A stretch of DNA of 64,000 nucleotides from Trichobilharzia szidati (Eukaryota > Platyhelminthes > Trematoda > Strigeidida > Schistosomatidae), in NCBI GenBank assembly GCA_944472155.2, contig OX235272.1, positions 107,390,020 to 107,454,019 on the forward strand, given 5' to 3'. Shown in pieces: positions 10,621-22,544 of the stretch. The notes beneath the pieces are model-generated. The model was not told the origin of the DNA. It saw only the letters and a list, made by a program, of their open reading frames with translations, and searched no databases. Each line of letters starts with the position of its first letter. The first letter of the stretch is position 1. Position numbers and translations under genes: made by a program.

Positions 10621-10639
10621 CTTTACTAGGTAGGCTAAA

Positions 10640-10985
10640 ATGCTCAGTCTCGGTTGACATGTCGGCTCCTAGTTTAGATGTTTTGGCGATGTCTTGCAGT
10701 TAACTTGGTGGTTAAGGCTTGTTAAGGCTAAACCAACTTTAAGGCGTCCACCCAACGAGCAACATGTCAACAGAGGCTGAAATGTTTTCAGTGAAATAGC
10801 TAAGTTCCAAGTTCGACCACGGATTGATATCAGTTAGAGAACTTTTAAAAGCCAGAGAGTACTGGACATGTGTTGCTTTCTAGTTTGTGACTCATCATCG
10901 GTAGTTTGCTGCCATTGGGACTCGAAATCAGGACTTTCCGGTTACAAGGTAATCTACCAGGACTCGACTCAATCGCCAGCCCATG
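10640..10985 (-). mobile_element. Sm-alpha-like SINE, minus strand, decayed
   Basis: On the minus strand it has the tRNA-like head (10910-10985) and the hammerhead block, then the family tail (GATATCAGTTAGAGAAC in plus orientation). 10640-10760 also matches part of the insert at 52226-52441. Confidence 0.55.
10859..10906 (-). ncRNA. degenerate hammerhead
   Basis: GATGATGAG core, a stem II with one broken pair, and AGCAA where GAAA is expected. Only the GTCCAGTAC side is intact. Confidence 0.45.
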
Positions 10986-11121
10986 AATTTTAATTTCTCC
11001 CAATTAGGGATTTTAATACGATCACTAGCTGATATCATTGGTTAGTATTTGTCCTCACTGCCGAACAGGCGGACACCACCGGTCACAAATTCTCAACTTC
11101 GTTTTTTAGTCAGCCACTAGC

Positions 11122-11240
11122 ATACGTGTTGCCGGTGAGTTCCAAACTATGACGAAACTGCTGCCTGACCAGTACTCTCTTCTGTTGTCCAATGGTTCTC
11201 TAACTGATATCAATCCGTATTCAGATCCCTTACAATAGCT
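11122..11240 (+). mobile_element. Sm-alpha-like SINE fragment, plus strand
   Basis: It keeps TTCCAAACTATGACGAAAC and CCAGTACTC, then the tail TCTAACTGATATCAATCC. The 5' side of the hammerhead (11122-11175) is lost. Inverted relative to the copy at 10640-10985. Confidence 0.5.
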
Positions 11241-12252
11241 GTAACTATTACTTATTTAGTTTCTGTTTTCTTTCTTCCCCCAAATTTGATTCGATACTGA
11301 AATCATAGCTTCTAAATATACTATATAACTGTTATGCCTAATTTTTATTGTAATAAACATATCTACGTAATGTGTGCCACAGCTGACTGGAAATTATAAT
11401 GAATAATCCTTATATATACAATTGTTTTCTCTTTTCTTTACTTTATGAAGGTCTATCATCAGTCACCAGATTTACAAAATGGGAAAAATTTGAAATTTAA
11501 AAATATTTCAACTTTTCTACATAAAGTTCATGGAATCTGTAATTAATCTGCGAAAATAATTTATCTTTAAGACTTTTTCCCCCTATATTTTTACATACTG
11601 TTTTATTCGTAAACGTTACTACTTGTAATTAATTTGCATAATGCGTTATATTTTTCTTTGTAAGATTTTTCCTTTACTTCTTTCGAGAATTGGATAACGT
11701 CTATTTGAAAGGCAATTATATCAGAGCGCGAATTTGCGTAGCGTTCATATAAAGTATAATTGAACAATTAAAACAATAAGAAATGTAGAAGACTTTGAGC
11801 CTTTTCGACGGACAAGAATTCTGGTTGACCAGTGATTCAAGCTGTTTTCCAGGCTACTGTTTTTCAATGAAATTAATACTTTTCATGTATAATTTTTGAT
11901 AAATTTACAAAGACTAGTGTGTATTTCAGTATTTTCTGATGCTCGTTTTCATTTTTAGGATACATATTTGAAAGACTCATATAGTTGGATGCATTTTACT
12001 TATAGCTATCTTGTAAAACCGTGTTCCTGATTTAAATCCTCTCAGATAATGAGGACGGACATGGGCTTTTATATTCAAAATTAATAGATACAGTATACAT
12101 TAAGAAGTATTCTCTGTAGGTCGTCTAATCAGGTGTGTTGCTACGGAGTATGGGACCATCGAAAATGTGCCACAGCATCCTTGCACAATGTGTCTCCTAG
12201 TTAAGTGTTTTATGAAGAACAGAACAATACTCTACCTCATTTGAATGAATGT
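11241..12252. other. unassigned AT-rich sequence
   Basis: No exon, RNA or repeat recognised in about 1 kb. It may be intron. Confidence 0.35.
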
Positions 12253-12264
12253 AGTGTTCGAATT

Positions 12265-12495
12265 GTGCATCGGTGGCATAGTGGTTAGGACGCTCGCCAA
12301 CCATGCACATGGTCCGGGGTTCGAACCCCGGCCGACGCACTCCTTTACCTCGCTAAGCCACATATAATGCTGGTGAAGAGGAAAGGTTGGGCATGAGGCT
12401 AGCAACCCCATCCTGTAAAATAAACACTGCTACAGAAACTTCAAGCCACTAACTTGAAGCCCTATGTTCCACTGGGGAGCGTGAAGGAAAAAAAA
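12265..12495 (+). mobile_element. complete tRNA-derived SINE (second family) with 12-bp target-site duplication
   Basis: AGTGTTCGAATT occurs at 12253-12264 and again at 12496-12507, bracketing 231 bp. The head is tRNA-like (TGGCATAGTGGTTAGGACG as box A, GGGGTTCGAACCCCGG around box B). The body carries GGTTGGGCATGAGGCTAGC, and the 3' end is GAAGCCCTATGTTCCACTGG followed by an A-rich tail. That 3' end resembles the end of LINE type A (13503-13555), its likely mobiliser. Other copies: 36228-36436, 41445-41690, 63513-63770. Confidence 0.85.
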
Positions 12496-12507
12496 AGTGT
12501 TCGAATT

Positions 12508-13555
12508 CCAACAAGCGTTAAGGCAGGGTAGTAGGTACAAGCAGAAAAATAAAACGCTAATAGGTGGTGATAGAAGCAAATCCTGTAAGTTTCTATTCTA
12601 CGGAATCCTTCGAATTGAGGACAGGAGTAAGACAAGGCTGCCTACTATCGCCAATGATTTTCCTGATTGCAGTAGACTGGATAATGCGACAAACAGCGGG
12701 CAATGAGGAAACAGGCATAAAATGGACTCACAGAAAAAACTTGGAGGATCTTGACTTCGCCGATGATATATGTCTGATTTCCCACAGACTGGAAGATATG
12801 CAAGCGAAAAGCAACAAGTTGGCAGAAGAAGCATTCAGGTGAACATAGAGAAGACAGAGGTGATGAAGATTCCTGGACGAGAAGAACAAAGATCAGCATA
12901 AATGGGAGGAATCTGAAAGAAACAACCTCTTTTACCTACCGACTTGGGAAGCATCGTTTCAACTACAGGCCAACAGAGCTGACGAGGATATCAAAGCCAG
13001 AATCGGAAAAGCAAGACAAGCTTGAACTACTCTCAAGTTTGTGTGGAGGTCAACAGCACTCAGAATCAAAAATAAGATCCGGATTTTCAACTCCAATGTG
13101 AAGTCAGTGCCACTATACGGATCAGAGACTTGGCGCCGCGTCATAAAGAGCACCTCAAACAAACTACAGACCTTCATCAACACCTGTCTTCGCTCAAGAT
13201 CAGTTGGCCAGAAAAGATCAGCAACTGGGAATAATCTGTGGGAGCGAACCAACCAGGAACCGATTGTGAAACAAATAGTCAGGAAGAAATGGAAATTGAT
13301 TGGCCATACTCTCAGGAAACCATCAAGTGACATCACTAGACAAGCCATTGCTCGAGTGGAACCCGAAAGGGAAGCGGCGGCGAGTTTGTCGTCAGTGCAA
13401 GGGTGACTTGGAGGAGGTCATGTGAAGCGGAGATAAAAACGTGTGGTCAGACTTGGAGCCAGGTGAAGATTCTAGCAGAGAACCGAACGCAATGGAGACG
13501 TGGGCGGCTGAAGCCCCATGTTCCTCTAGGAATTAAAGGAAATAATAATATTCTA
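12508..13555 (+). pseudogene. LINE type A (RTE-like) reverse-transcriptase fragment
   Basis: The plus strand encodes ELRTGVRQGCLLSPMIF (motif B region) near 12610-12660, then DLDFADDICLIS near 12750-12780, which includes the FADD catalytic motif. Frame breaks follow, then [20 protein letters not shown] and [11 protein letters not shown] near 13040-13140, a C-terminal block typical of RTE-clade LINEs. The 3' end is GAAGCCCCATGTTCC with an AATAAT-rich tail. Frameshifts and stops make it inactive, and the endonuclease is missing. Confidence 0.75.
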
Positions 13556-14157
13556 TTCTACCAGTGGAACATGGCCTGTGTAATAACTGGTTACACTGCA
13601 ACGGTTATGACATTGATTCACCTAAGTATTAAGCGAATACTACTCAATCTCTGTCACTGTTTTTAGCATGTCTGTTTTGTTTCATCGACTTGCGAACGAT
13701 CACCTTTATGACCAACACAAGCTGTGGGCAGCTAAATTTACTTAGAAGAAGATAAAGGCCAATGACTAATCGAGGGTAGTTGATCTCAGTGACATCCATA
13801 AACTGGAAACCCCGTCAAAAATCATTGTTCATTGGTTGAAATAATAGTTATCACACCGTCGATACTCTTTTTCGAAACAGTGGAAGAAGTATACAAAGGA
13901 CGGAAGAAGAGTTGCAGTATATATGAAAAGCGAGTTCAGTTTAGGTTTAGTCGCTGATGATACCCACAGATAACTTCAAGCAACACTAGTTCAGTTGTTC
14001 AAGCAGTTACCTGATTACGATATTTTACTTTAAGGGCAAACAACAAATGATGGAAGCAGTTTGTGTGTTCTCGAACATGAGATCTTACTTTTATTAGTGA
14101 CTACAACACCACTCAGAGTAGGTAGGATCCAACTGGGTGTTACTGAGTGCATTACTA
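13556..14157. other. unassigned sequence
   Basis: No gene or recognised element. Confidence 0.3.
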
Positions 14158-14235
14158 TTGGGGTGAGAGCTGGCTGCTAGCCGAATTGGTAGACAGTAAT
14201 TTACGTCAATGTTTATGTCCCAAATATTGGCCTAT
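14158..14235 (-). repeat. LTR fragment
   Basis: The reverse complement matches the last 80 bp of the LTR at 8706-9048 (the CATTGACGTAAATTACTGTC block and CCAGCTCTCACC end). Confidence 0.55.
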
Positions 14236-15234
14236 GATATGTTTGTGTAGTTAGTGCATTCATTTTGAGGGAGCGCTGGAAGCCAAGTGAAGAAGCGGAA
14301 CTGATCAAACATACAGGAGGACATTTATATCCAAAAATTTTCAGCGGATAAAGGAGCCCTAACAAACCGTTACGCAGACCCAGTTTGTACTTGGTTGCTC
14401 TTTACGTCCTTTTGTATTCTTTAATCGATAACTGCCTACGAGTGACTAGAGCGTTCTGTATTGAAAAGAGCCTCCCTCTGAAAACGATTTTGCTAGGAAT
14501 AACTGTTTGATTAATCATTCTTTCAGAGCTGCATCTAAGAATTAGCACTAAATGCACCTGAGTTCGATTGACGAGTTTGTACCTAAGTTCATTTAAGACT
14601 AATATGTTAGCTGGATCATCGTTAATGTGAATCTCTGCAGCTAAAAGTTTCCGGTTATATGTAGGACGTTTATGCACAAGGAAGTGTTCGAAGCTTCATA
14701 AATCTCACAGCTGGTAGACTGCACTTTTCTTCATCTCACATACAAAATGAATTTAATTCTTTAGCAACACAATGCAGTACAAATTTTCGGGGACGGACTA
14801 CATCTATACACACTGTTACGCGGTACGTTCAACGTTTGCGTTACATTTTTGCGTGATTCGTTACATAAAATTTATCTTGTTGTAATCGTTGCACAAGTAC
14901 TCTACTTCCTCCATACTTCAGAGGATTCTTCATTCATATAACACCAATTTATTATGGCCAAGTATAGGTGAAGACTCCATCTTTTCCTAGGATTTTTATT
15001 GATAATGTGAGATACTCAGGAGTATTTTTTTCAACTCACTTTCAGAATGCCATTATTGCAATATCATCAAATATAATTGTCTTATGTAAGTTAATATTAT
15101 GAAACAAACTGTCCGAGGGCCTATCAACGAATCAAAGACTGATGTTTTCAAATGAAGTCGCATATATTTGGCAGAATGAGGTTAGTGCTCAGGATTTATT
15201 GTATCCATATGTGCTCTAAATACGATAACTGAAA
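14236..15234. other. unassigned sequence
   Basis: A 91-codon minus-strand open frame (14402-14677) starts MHKRPTYNRKLLAAEIHIN. It has no known domain, no splice support and no copy elsewhere in the window. Nothing else recognised. Confidence 0.3.
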
Positions 15235-15905
15235 ACTGGCGAAGTTCTACAATAGAGTCCCAAGATTGTAAATGTTCCAATGACCTTGTGAATGTTCCAA
15301 TGACCCTGAACGCATGCTAGTCATTGGTTGAGGAAGCTCACCATTATTCTAGCGCGAATAATTGTGCATATTGGCAAGCGACACTGAATTAATTGTCTTC
15401 TAGGAACTTTCTTTGAAAAGTTGAAACTGTCTTTGATGATTGGTTGTTATTGGTGTCGAAAGTTTAACTTTGCCTGAATATCTTGTTTCTGTCCAATTAC
15501 TGGATGCCAGAGCGAATAACGTTTGGGTACATCATCATAGAGTGAACCATTCGAATGATTCCGTCGACCCTGTAATACTCATAATAATTCCATCGAAGGT
15601 TTCTGGGGAAGACTGAAAAATAGAATCTGAGCTATCAACGGATCACAAAACGAAGTTATTTTCAGTCATTTGAATGAAGACATGTATAGAAATTGGTTTA
15701 ATTTGAAAACTGAAACTCCTCTTAATAATTTCAACATTTTTTTATCTCATATTAGAGAAGAGTACCCTGTTTGATTTTTTCATATTTATTTATGTAAAAA
15801 TACGTAAAATTTTATGCAAAATCATCTTTTTTTCTGATTAGTCGGTTCAAGGTCACTTGTGCGTTCGTTCCTTGGGACTCTATTGTAGAACTTTGCCTGA
15901 AAACT
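15235..15905. mobile_element. possible DNA-transposon-like element with about 50-bp inverted ends
   Basis: The block at 15240-15293 (AGTTCTACAATAGAGTCCCA, then TGACCTTG) recurs inverted at 15845-15895. The interior has no transposase frame, so at best this is a non-autonomous element. An ATGTTCCAATGACC duplication lies at 15270-15305. Confidence 0.4.
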
Positions 15906-16549
15906 TATGCAATCATCGTTGGTTGCCAAAGAAATCGCGGCTTTCTCAGGTAGCGAAGTGGTTAATAATCTTGAACGAAAGTAAGGCACTGGACAATTTT
16001 CAAATTGAGTCCTTCTGATGCTTCTAGGATTCTATGTGTAGGTGATGGCATCAGTGACTTCATGAGAGTTTAGAGAATAAAAGATTCGGTGTTATTATGT
16101 ATTGAAATTATACTTTATGTGCCGTTTCGCTTTTTGTGTTAATTGGATGGCTTGTGCTTCACTGAACATTTGTACTCTTTCTGTTCGAATTAACGTCTTG
16201 CTAACTGCAGGCTAACTTGGGGTTCAGCTACCGTATTCTTAGTGTTTAGACGTAGGATAAGCTCGTACTTGGATGTTCGTGCCATGTTTACTTGATACAT
16301 TTCCTCTAATAGAACAATACCCTTGCAGCACCACGACATTCTGTTATCATTGTAATTCTATTTGGAGTCGTTTGATTGTTTTGGATTTGGTCGAGTTTAT
16401 TCGGAACAATTTGGCTTTATTTCGCTTTCGTCGAAGAGTGCAAGTGTGTGTTATTAGCGCCTTGCTTGTTACACGCGTATATCATAGTTTTTATACAGTT
16501 ACATTTTAATCCATATAATGGATCATCCGTAGGACGTTAATAACAACCA
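15906..16549. other. unassigned sequence
   Basis: Open frame 16273-16509 has no recognisable product. No other signals. Confidence 0.3.
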
Positions 16550-19035
16550 TATGTTGTCACTCATTATGTGAAAGCAAATGGAGAATAAACAATCTGACGT
16601 CATTGCATAACGCGCATTTGTCAGTAAGCCCATCTCTCTGTCTATGGAGGTGACAATGGGCGTGGAAACATTGAGTATCCACGCAATGTTCATATCTGTG
16701 AAGGCTGCTCAGGTCACGAAATAGATGAGAAGACACGCGCAGAAGCTCAGGGAATCCTTGAGGGAATGTGGAATGGAAGTAGACTCTCCAAATTACTGAA
16801 TGGAGATTTAGCAATCTACTCCGGTTATCCAGACGGCAAATATGAGCACACTCAGGAGGTGGCTGTCATGATGTCACCAACAACACTGGAAGCTCCTAAG
16901 CACTACGAACAAATCTTCCCCTGTAGGGCGATGGTGGCGGAGTGCAGCTCAAGATTTACAACTATCTGTCCAACGCATCCAGGAACAACGCAGTGCCGTT
17001 AAAGAAGAGGGAAGATTACCACAGACAACTACGAACAGTATTGGAGGAGTATTATTATGTGTGTAAAACTTGGGACTGTGGTAGTAAGTAATTCCATATT
17101 AGCTTGTTTATCAGATGTATCACACAGTGAAACAGTATTGTTTACTGGATGACGTTTTGAATAAAATTATATTGTTCATAATAATATCACTTATAATCAC
17201 AAGACTTCGAAACTTGAGTTTTATAGCTTCCTTTGTTCTCTCTTATTTGTCGTCACTGGGGTAGTAGCATTTTCCAGATATCTGAGACAGGTGTTGAATC
17301 ATTCCTACTACCCCTACGACAAATATGAGAGAACAAAGAAAACCATGAAACTCAAGTTTCGAAGTCGTTGGATTAAAAGTGATATTATTATGAACAATAA
17401 ATTTCGTTCGAAACGTCACCCGGCAAATAATACTGTCTCACTGTGTGATATATCTAACAAACAAACCATTATGTAAGTATTGGAGGACTTGAAAATTCAA
17501 ACTGCCCTTATGAATCCCAGGCAAACTAGAAGCAGATAATACAGATAGATTCAAAAGACGCCAGCTAGCCGCTGGAGCAGCTTTGGAGATTTCATATGGT
17601 ATCACCGAAGTAATATGTGCGTTAGGACACCGGTACTCCCCGGAGTTGACGCTTAGTCTGGTTGTGTGTTTCATCTGGTCCAGATTTTAGCAGTATCACC
17701 TAGGTATTTGTCCGCTTATGTAGAAACGACCATAGGGATTTACATCCCAAGTGGCGATGTTGTAAACGTAAAAAGGGCTTTTAGATGAAATAAACAAAAT
17801 GGAGAATTTGTAAACTTTTCAAAAGACGAATAAATAAGTGGTATCCAGGACCTAAGGATTTGTAGTGTGTAATTATTACTCTTTAGAGATAATTAACTGA
17901 AAACACCACAGTACAAAGCCAGTACAAGTTAAAGTAAGGCAATGCAGAAATGTATGGAGGACACAGCAACCGCTAGTATCCCATTCAGTGGACATCAACC
18001 CTCCGACGAAGACAGAAATCCTGTAGGCAACCAAGATGCTAAAACCTGAAAAAGCGGCAGGACCAGACGGAATCTCAGCAGAGGCATTTAAAATGGATGC
18101 AGAGACATCATAGGGCTTGATGACACCAATACTGGAGAAGGTATGGAGAGAGGGCAAGGTACCTGCGGATTGAAAGAAAGATTACTTATTCAAACTGCCA
18201 AAGAAAGGAGACTTAAGTCAATGCAAAAACTGGCAAAGCATTATGCTCCTGTAAATCCCAAGCAAAATACTAAGCCACATCATCCTGGAGTGAATCGGAC
18301 ACGCCATGGATGAAAAACGTCCACCGGAACAGGCTGGATTCAAGAGGAACAAGTCATGCATCGATCAAATCGCAACATTTCTGATCATCATTAAACAGAG
18401 CTTGGAGTGGCAGTTAGCTCTCTGTTTCAACTTCATCGACTTTGAAAAGGCCTTGAACAGCGTTGGTCGAGAGGTAATTTGACAACTGTTTCGCGACTAC
18501 GGGTTGCCGTCGACAATTATACACCTCATTCAGCAGTTGTACGATAATGCTGCGTGCCAAGAAATCCACAATGGGTAAAAGGCATAAAATGGACCCACAC
18601 AAAAATCTTGCAGGATCTGAACTTCGCCGATCATGTATATGTCTCATTTCTAACAAACTGGAAGATATGCAGGTGAAAAGGAACAAGTTGGCAGGAGAAG
18701 CATCAAAAGTAGTACTTTCTTCAGGTGAACAAAGAGAAGATAGAGGTGATGAAAATTCCTGGCCAACAGCAACAATAACAAACAACAATCAGCGTAAAAG
18801 GGAGAAGTATGAAAGAAGCAACCTCCTTAACCTACCTACGTACCTGGGAAGCATCGTTTCAAGTACAGGAGGACGGAATTGATGAGGATTTCAAAGTGAG
18901 GATTGGGAAAGCAAGACGAGCCAAGTCTGTGTGGAGGTCAACAGCACTCAGCATCGAAAATAAGATCCGGATTTTCAACTCCAATGTGAAGTCAGTGGTA
19001 CCTACTATACAGATCAGAGACTTGGCGCAGAGTAA
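16550..19035 (+). pseudogene. LINE type A (RTE-like) copy with endonuclease and RT segments, interrupted
   Basis: 16700-17010 encodes an AP-endonuclease-like segment (EGMWNGSRLSKLLNGDLAIY then SGYPDGKYEHTQEVAVMM), resembling the YSG...HTQGVA region of RTE endonucleases. After a foldback insertion (17049-17476), the RT domain appears at 18030-18580 with breaks: EKAAGPDGISAEAFK, PPEQAGFKRNKSCIDQIATF and LCFNFIDFEKALNSV. The C-terminal [20 protein letters not shown] block ends at a truncation near 19035. Stops and shifts throughout; inactive. Confidence 0.75.
17049..17476. mobile_element. foldback element with 11-bp target-site duplication
   Basis: GTATTGGAGGA is present at 17038-17048 and 17477-17487, bracketing 428 bp. 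Arms at about 17096-17268 and 17303-17472 are reverse complements with a spacer of about 35 bp. The right arm carries TCGAAACGTCACC, resembling the hammerhead-like 3' core in Penelope-like arms. It lies inside a LINE and has no coding capacity. Confidence 0.75.
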
Positions 19036-21274
19036 TTTCTAGTAACACACCGTCTATTCTGCCCCAACCTTAGTAAATCTTCATCTTCTCATGTGGTGTA
19101 CCAGAGTGACATTATGCATTTAATGAGACACACCGCAATGAAATCTGCCGGGAATTCCAAGATTGTTAATAATATTAAAGATTTGCAGTAATAGTTTATT
19201 TAAGCTAGATTGTGATACGGACAGTGGACATTGAACGTCCTTGCAAAAGTAAAATTCTCTGCACACTTTTCAAATTATCAGCTGATTTCGCGTGTTCCTA
19301 TCAGGGGCTGTAAGCCATTACTATTGACTTTAATTTTCCAGTTTTAATAATATTATTGCGAAGCAGACAAGAAATTTATGTGAACCTTAATGAATTTTCA
19401 TCCGCATAAAATGCTAGGTTGTGTGATTTGTCTTCAGTAACACCGTGGAAAAAAGCGCTTACCGTAATCAGGTCACCCCTGTTGAAATACTGTACCTAAT
19501 TATAGTAAGGACATCTAAAACTGACTCTTTGAAGTATTTCAACTTGTAATTCTTGGTCTAAAGACATCATGTATTAGCCCAACTAGCATTGACTTTTAAT
19601 TGAAGCTGCAATTGTGCATTGGGGAATCTTTATGGCACACATCGGACCCTCTTCAGGACATTCAAACACACTTCGAGTACACTACAGACCCTCTGATCAA
19701 CTTTGGAACCACTGAAGACAACTGTCTCACTTTCTTCAATAGGCTTTCGAAGTGTCAATATTCAAAAAGCAGGTTTGCAGAGGACCCGAAGATAATGCTA
19801 GCTGTGAGCTAATATATGGTCCCTATGGATCTCAGATACAATATATTGAAGCTATTTTGTGGTTATTTTGCGGTTGGTTAATATAATAGGAATTTGGAAA
19901 TTCTGTGTAGTGCCAAAAAGTATTGGAGTATTCGCCTCCGTTTCCCCACAAAACTTCTACTTTGATTACTTGAAGGAACTAGAATTAGAATATTTCAAAT
20001 ACGCAAGATTTCATGTCATTATTTTGGAGTGTTACATGATAGTTGTCTTTTTGGAGTCACCCGCTTCGATTACTTGGTTTAATAGAAATTTTAGTATTCA
20101 TTTCAATTCTCCGGATAAGATTTGAAACTTACTGTTTACTGGATACCTTGATTTGTACAAATTACTGTACGAATTATAATTCCAAGTAACATATATTACC
20201 CAACGTCATAACACTTAGAATCATGAAAAATTTCTTTATAAAAGTACAAAATTCACTTATTCTCTGAGATAAACAAAACTGTGAGAAGAGGTAACACACT
20301 TCAAATGCAACACCCTTGACTTTTGATCAGTTTACAAATCATACCGCTGGGGGGACTGGGAAAATGATCGAAAAACTAGGCGCAAATATATACAAACGAC
20401 ACAGTCAAAAATTTTCCACTATAGTTTTTTTTGTAAACTCACATCATATCACGCATCAGGAGACTATTCTTTCTAAGATCAGAGTGACGCATCTGTTGCT
20501 GCTATATTTTGACTGAATTAGAGTACACGTATCTTCTAGTATTTCTTCGCGTTTATAATTGTGACCTAACGTTGCGATTACTCGACATCCGCAACGTAAT
20601 TCAAAAGGCACTTGCGAAGGAATACGATAGTGTATTGTTGCAGCAATCAACAATTCAAAAATCGAGCGAGTACAGAAGTATCAATTGTTAACATGCAAGA
20701 TTTAGAGTAATAAATAAATGAAAGTATAGTACGATTATGAGTAATAAAACGGGTCACTACACATCTACCAGCCTCTTATTTCTTCATTTAAGATAACTTA
20801 TGTGTAAATATTCATTTCTCTGTTTTCGTTAACGTTACCCTTGACTGGCTTAACAAACTCTCATTGTGCGCAGTTCACTGTTTTACTAGTCGGTCCCAAC
20901 CATGAAGAAAGAAGGAAGGATGGGTATGGGTCTAGCATTCCCAGCCCGGTAAAATCAGTCCACTTGCTACAGAAACTCAAATGCAATTGCAGTTTAGCTA
21001 ATAAGAAAAGAGTGGAAAATTCACTAACCAGATTTTAAAAAATCCTCAACATATCATTACTTTAAACAGTCAAATGTAAAATTATGTCGTCTACTGTAAA
21101 TTATTATCTTAAAAATTCCAGAGGGATTAAAGTTATTTATTGCCAGGTAAAGCAGATGGTTTTCATATATTAACTAAAATTTTATTCTCCCTCATCAGTA
21201 TTCATTTTTGTCTTTTATTTTTAGTAAAAACTCACATCTACATCCAATACACAAATGAATAGTAAATTTTGCAG
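19036..21274. other. mostly unassigned, possible intron
   Basis: A 70-codon plus-strand frame at 19600-19812 (begins MKLQLCIGESLWHTSDPLQD) reads like protein but has weak splice signals. 20890-21000 resembles a decayed second-family SINE body. If the EGF exon at 21275 belongs to a gene extending upstream, this is intron. Confidence 0.3.
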
Positions 21275-21635
21275 GTTATATTGCTTCAATGATGGAAGCT
21301 GTACATCGTGTAGAGTGGAACAGCCTTTACATGAAACACAATGCCTTGGATGTGCATGCCCAAGAGAATGGGCAGGACAACGATGTGAGAAAAGGATAAA
21401 ATTTCTGTCTACAGCTGTTTCACACACACATGGATACATAACATCTGGTATTTTTCTAGGTGTGTTGTTGACAATCGTATTATTCACAATCATTCTTTGT
21501 ATAACTAAGCATAAGGTTATAAAAAATCTTTGGATTCAACTTAAAATAAACTGCCTGAGAAAGCAGAATGGTAAAGAAGACACAACATCTGTTGCGTATA
21601 CCACTTACACAAATGAAGAAGCATTCAGTATGTAG
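21275..21635 (+). CDS. terminal exon: EGF-like domain plus transmembrane segment
   Basis: An acceptor (AATTTTGCAG) precedes a frame reading LYCFNDGSC, then a linker, then CLGCACPREWAGQRC: the second half of an EGF domain with its CxC...GxRC ending. Next comes a single membrane helix (GIFLGVLLTIVLFTIILCIT), a basic stop-transfer KHK and a cytoplasmic tail of about 50 residues, ending at a TAG at 21633-21635. An AATAAA follows at 21798. This predicts the C-terminus of a type I membrane protein with an EGF module, such as a surface receptor or membrane-tethered ligand. Upstream exons are not identified. Confident as an exon, not as to family. Confidence 0.7.
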
Positions 21636-21797
21636 GTAAAATTTATTTTCTTAGTATATCTTATTCTGTTGTATTTCTATTTCTACCCTGTGATTGATGT
21701 ACTTTTTATTTTTATTGCACTGTCTATCCTGTGTAATGGCCTTTTTACAGTTTGTTATTAGATTGGTTGACTATTTGTATTTGTTTAATTTCTTTTG

Positions 21798-21803
21798 AAT
21801 AAA
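21798..21803 (+). terminator. polyadenylation signal AATAAA
   Basis: Canonical hexamer about 160 bp after the stop codon of the EGF exon, in AT-rich 3' UTR-like sequence. Confidence 0.5.
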
Positions 21804-22304
21804 AAATATTTTGATGAGTGTCATTTATTTAAACGTTCTCATGACCCTTCGTTTTGCCGTCTGCATGGAACACTGACATTTTTAATTATAAATAAATATA
21901 ACTGAGGTCGAATTAAGCATCACTATGCATAGATCGAAGCTGTTATAACTACTATTTGACATATGAAGTAAAACGTAATACGTTTCAATAATTGTCTTTT
22001 GGATTGATTTAGCTGGATATAGTGTTTTTCGTTCTTAGTGGTACGAAGTTTCAGTAGCAAGCAACAGTGTTGTCTTTTATGGAGTAGGGTTGCTAGTCTC
22101 AAGCTCAACAGACATGAGGCTAAATACCGACAAGGCAGTCGAAACTTGCCAAGGCCGCATGATAGGTTAGCATTCTGTTATTCATTCACCAATGCACAGT
22201 TAAATATGTTTGTAGAATGTACACATATAAAACCAAATTTTCCAAGAAATCCATGAAGACTTGAGTTTAAAATGTGATTCACCTTCAGTAAAGTTTCTTG
22301 TTAC

Positions 22305-22540
22305 TCAGTAAAATGTTTACTAATTTGAAGCTTAACAGGCTGACTGGTTTCAATAAACAATTTGCACAGAATGCACATTCGAGTTGTTGCCACACCTCCT
22401 CCATGTACCACACAAAGCAAGAGAAGAGTGAAGTGAGGTTCGAAAGACAGATAATAAACAGAAGTGTAAGTGAGGGAGAAGAATAGTAATATGGAAAAAC
22501 AATAGAGTTATACTGAAGATCTTTAATTATTCCCATTATT
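22305..22540 (-). mobile_element. LINE type B 3' UTR, minus strand
   Basis: Matches the antisense of the 3' UTR block seen at 10340-10620, 43260-43490 and 61580-61760 (the CACACAAAGCAAGAGAAG area). Its coding side resumes at 23580 beyond an inserted Penelope-like element. Confidence 0.6.
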
Positions 22541-22544
22541 AATA

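Noticed and set aside
10332..10633. Hydrophobic frames as a membrane protein gene
   Set aside because: The region is the 3' UTR of LINE type B, which recurs at 22.3, 43.3 and 61.6 kb.
12264..12340. Functional tRNA gene
   Set aside because: A and B boxes are clear and the acceptor ends nearly pair, but the anticodon arm does not fold well, and the sequence is the head of a dispersed SINE with a target-site duplication.
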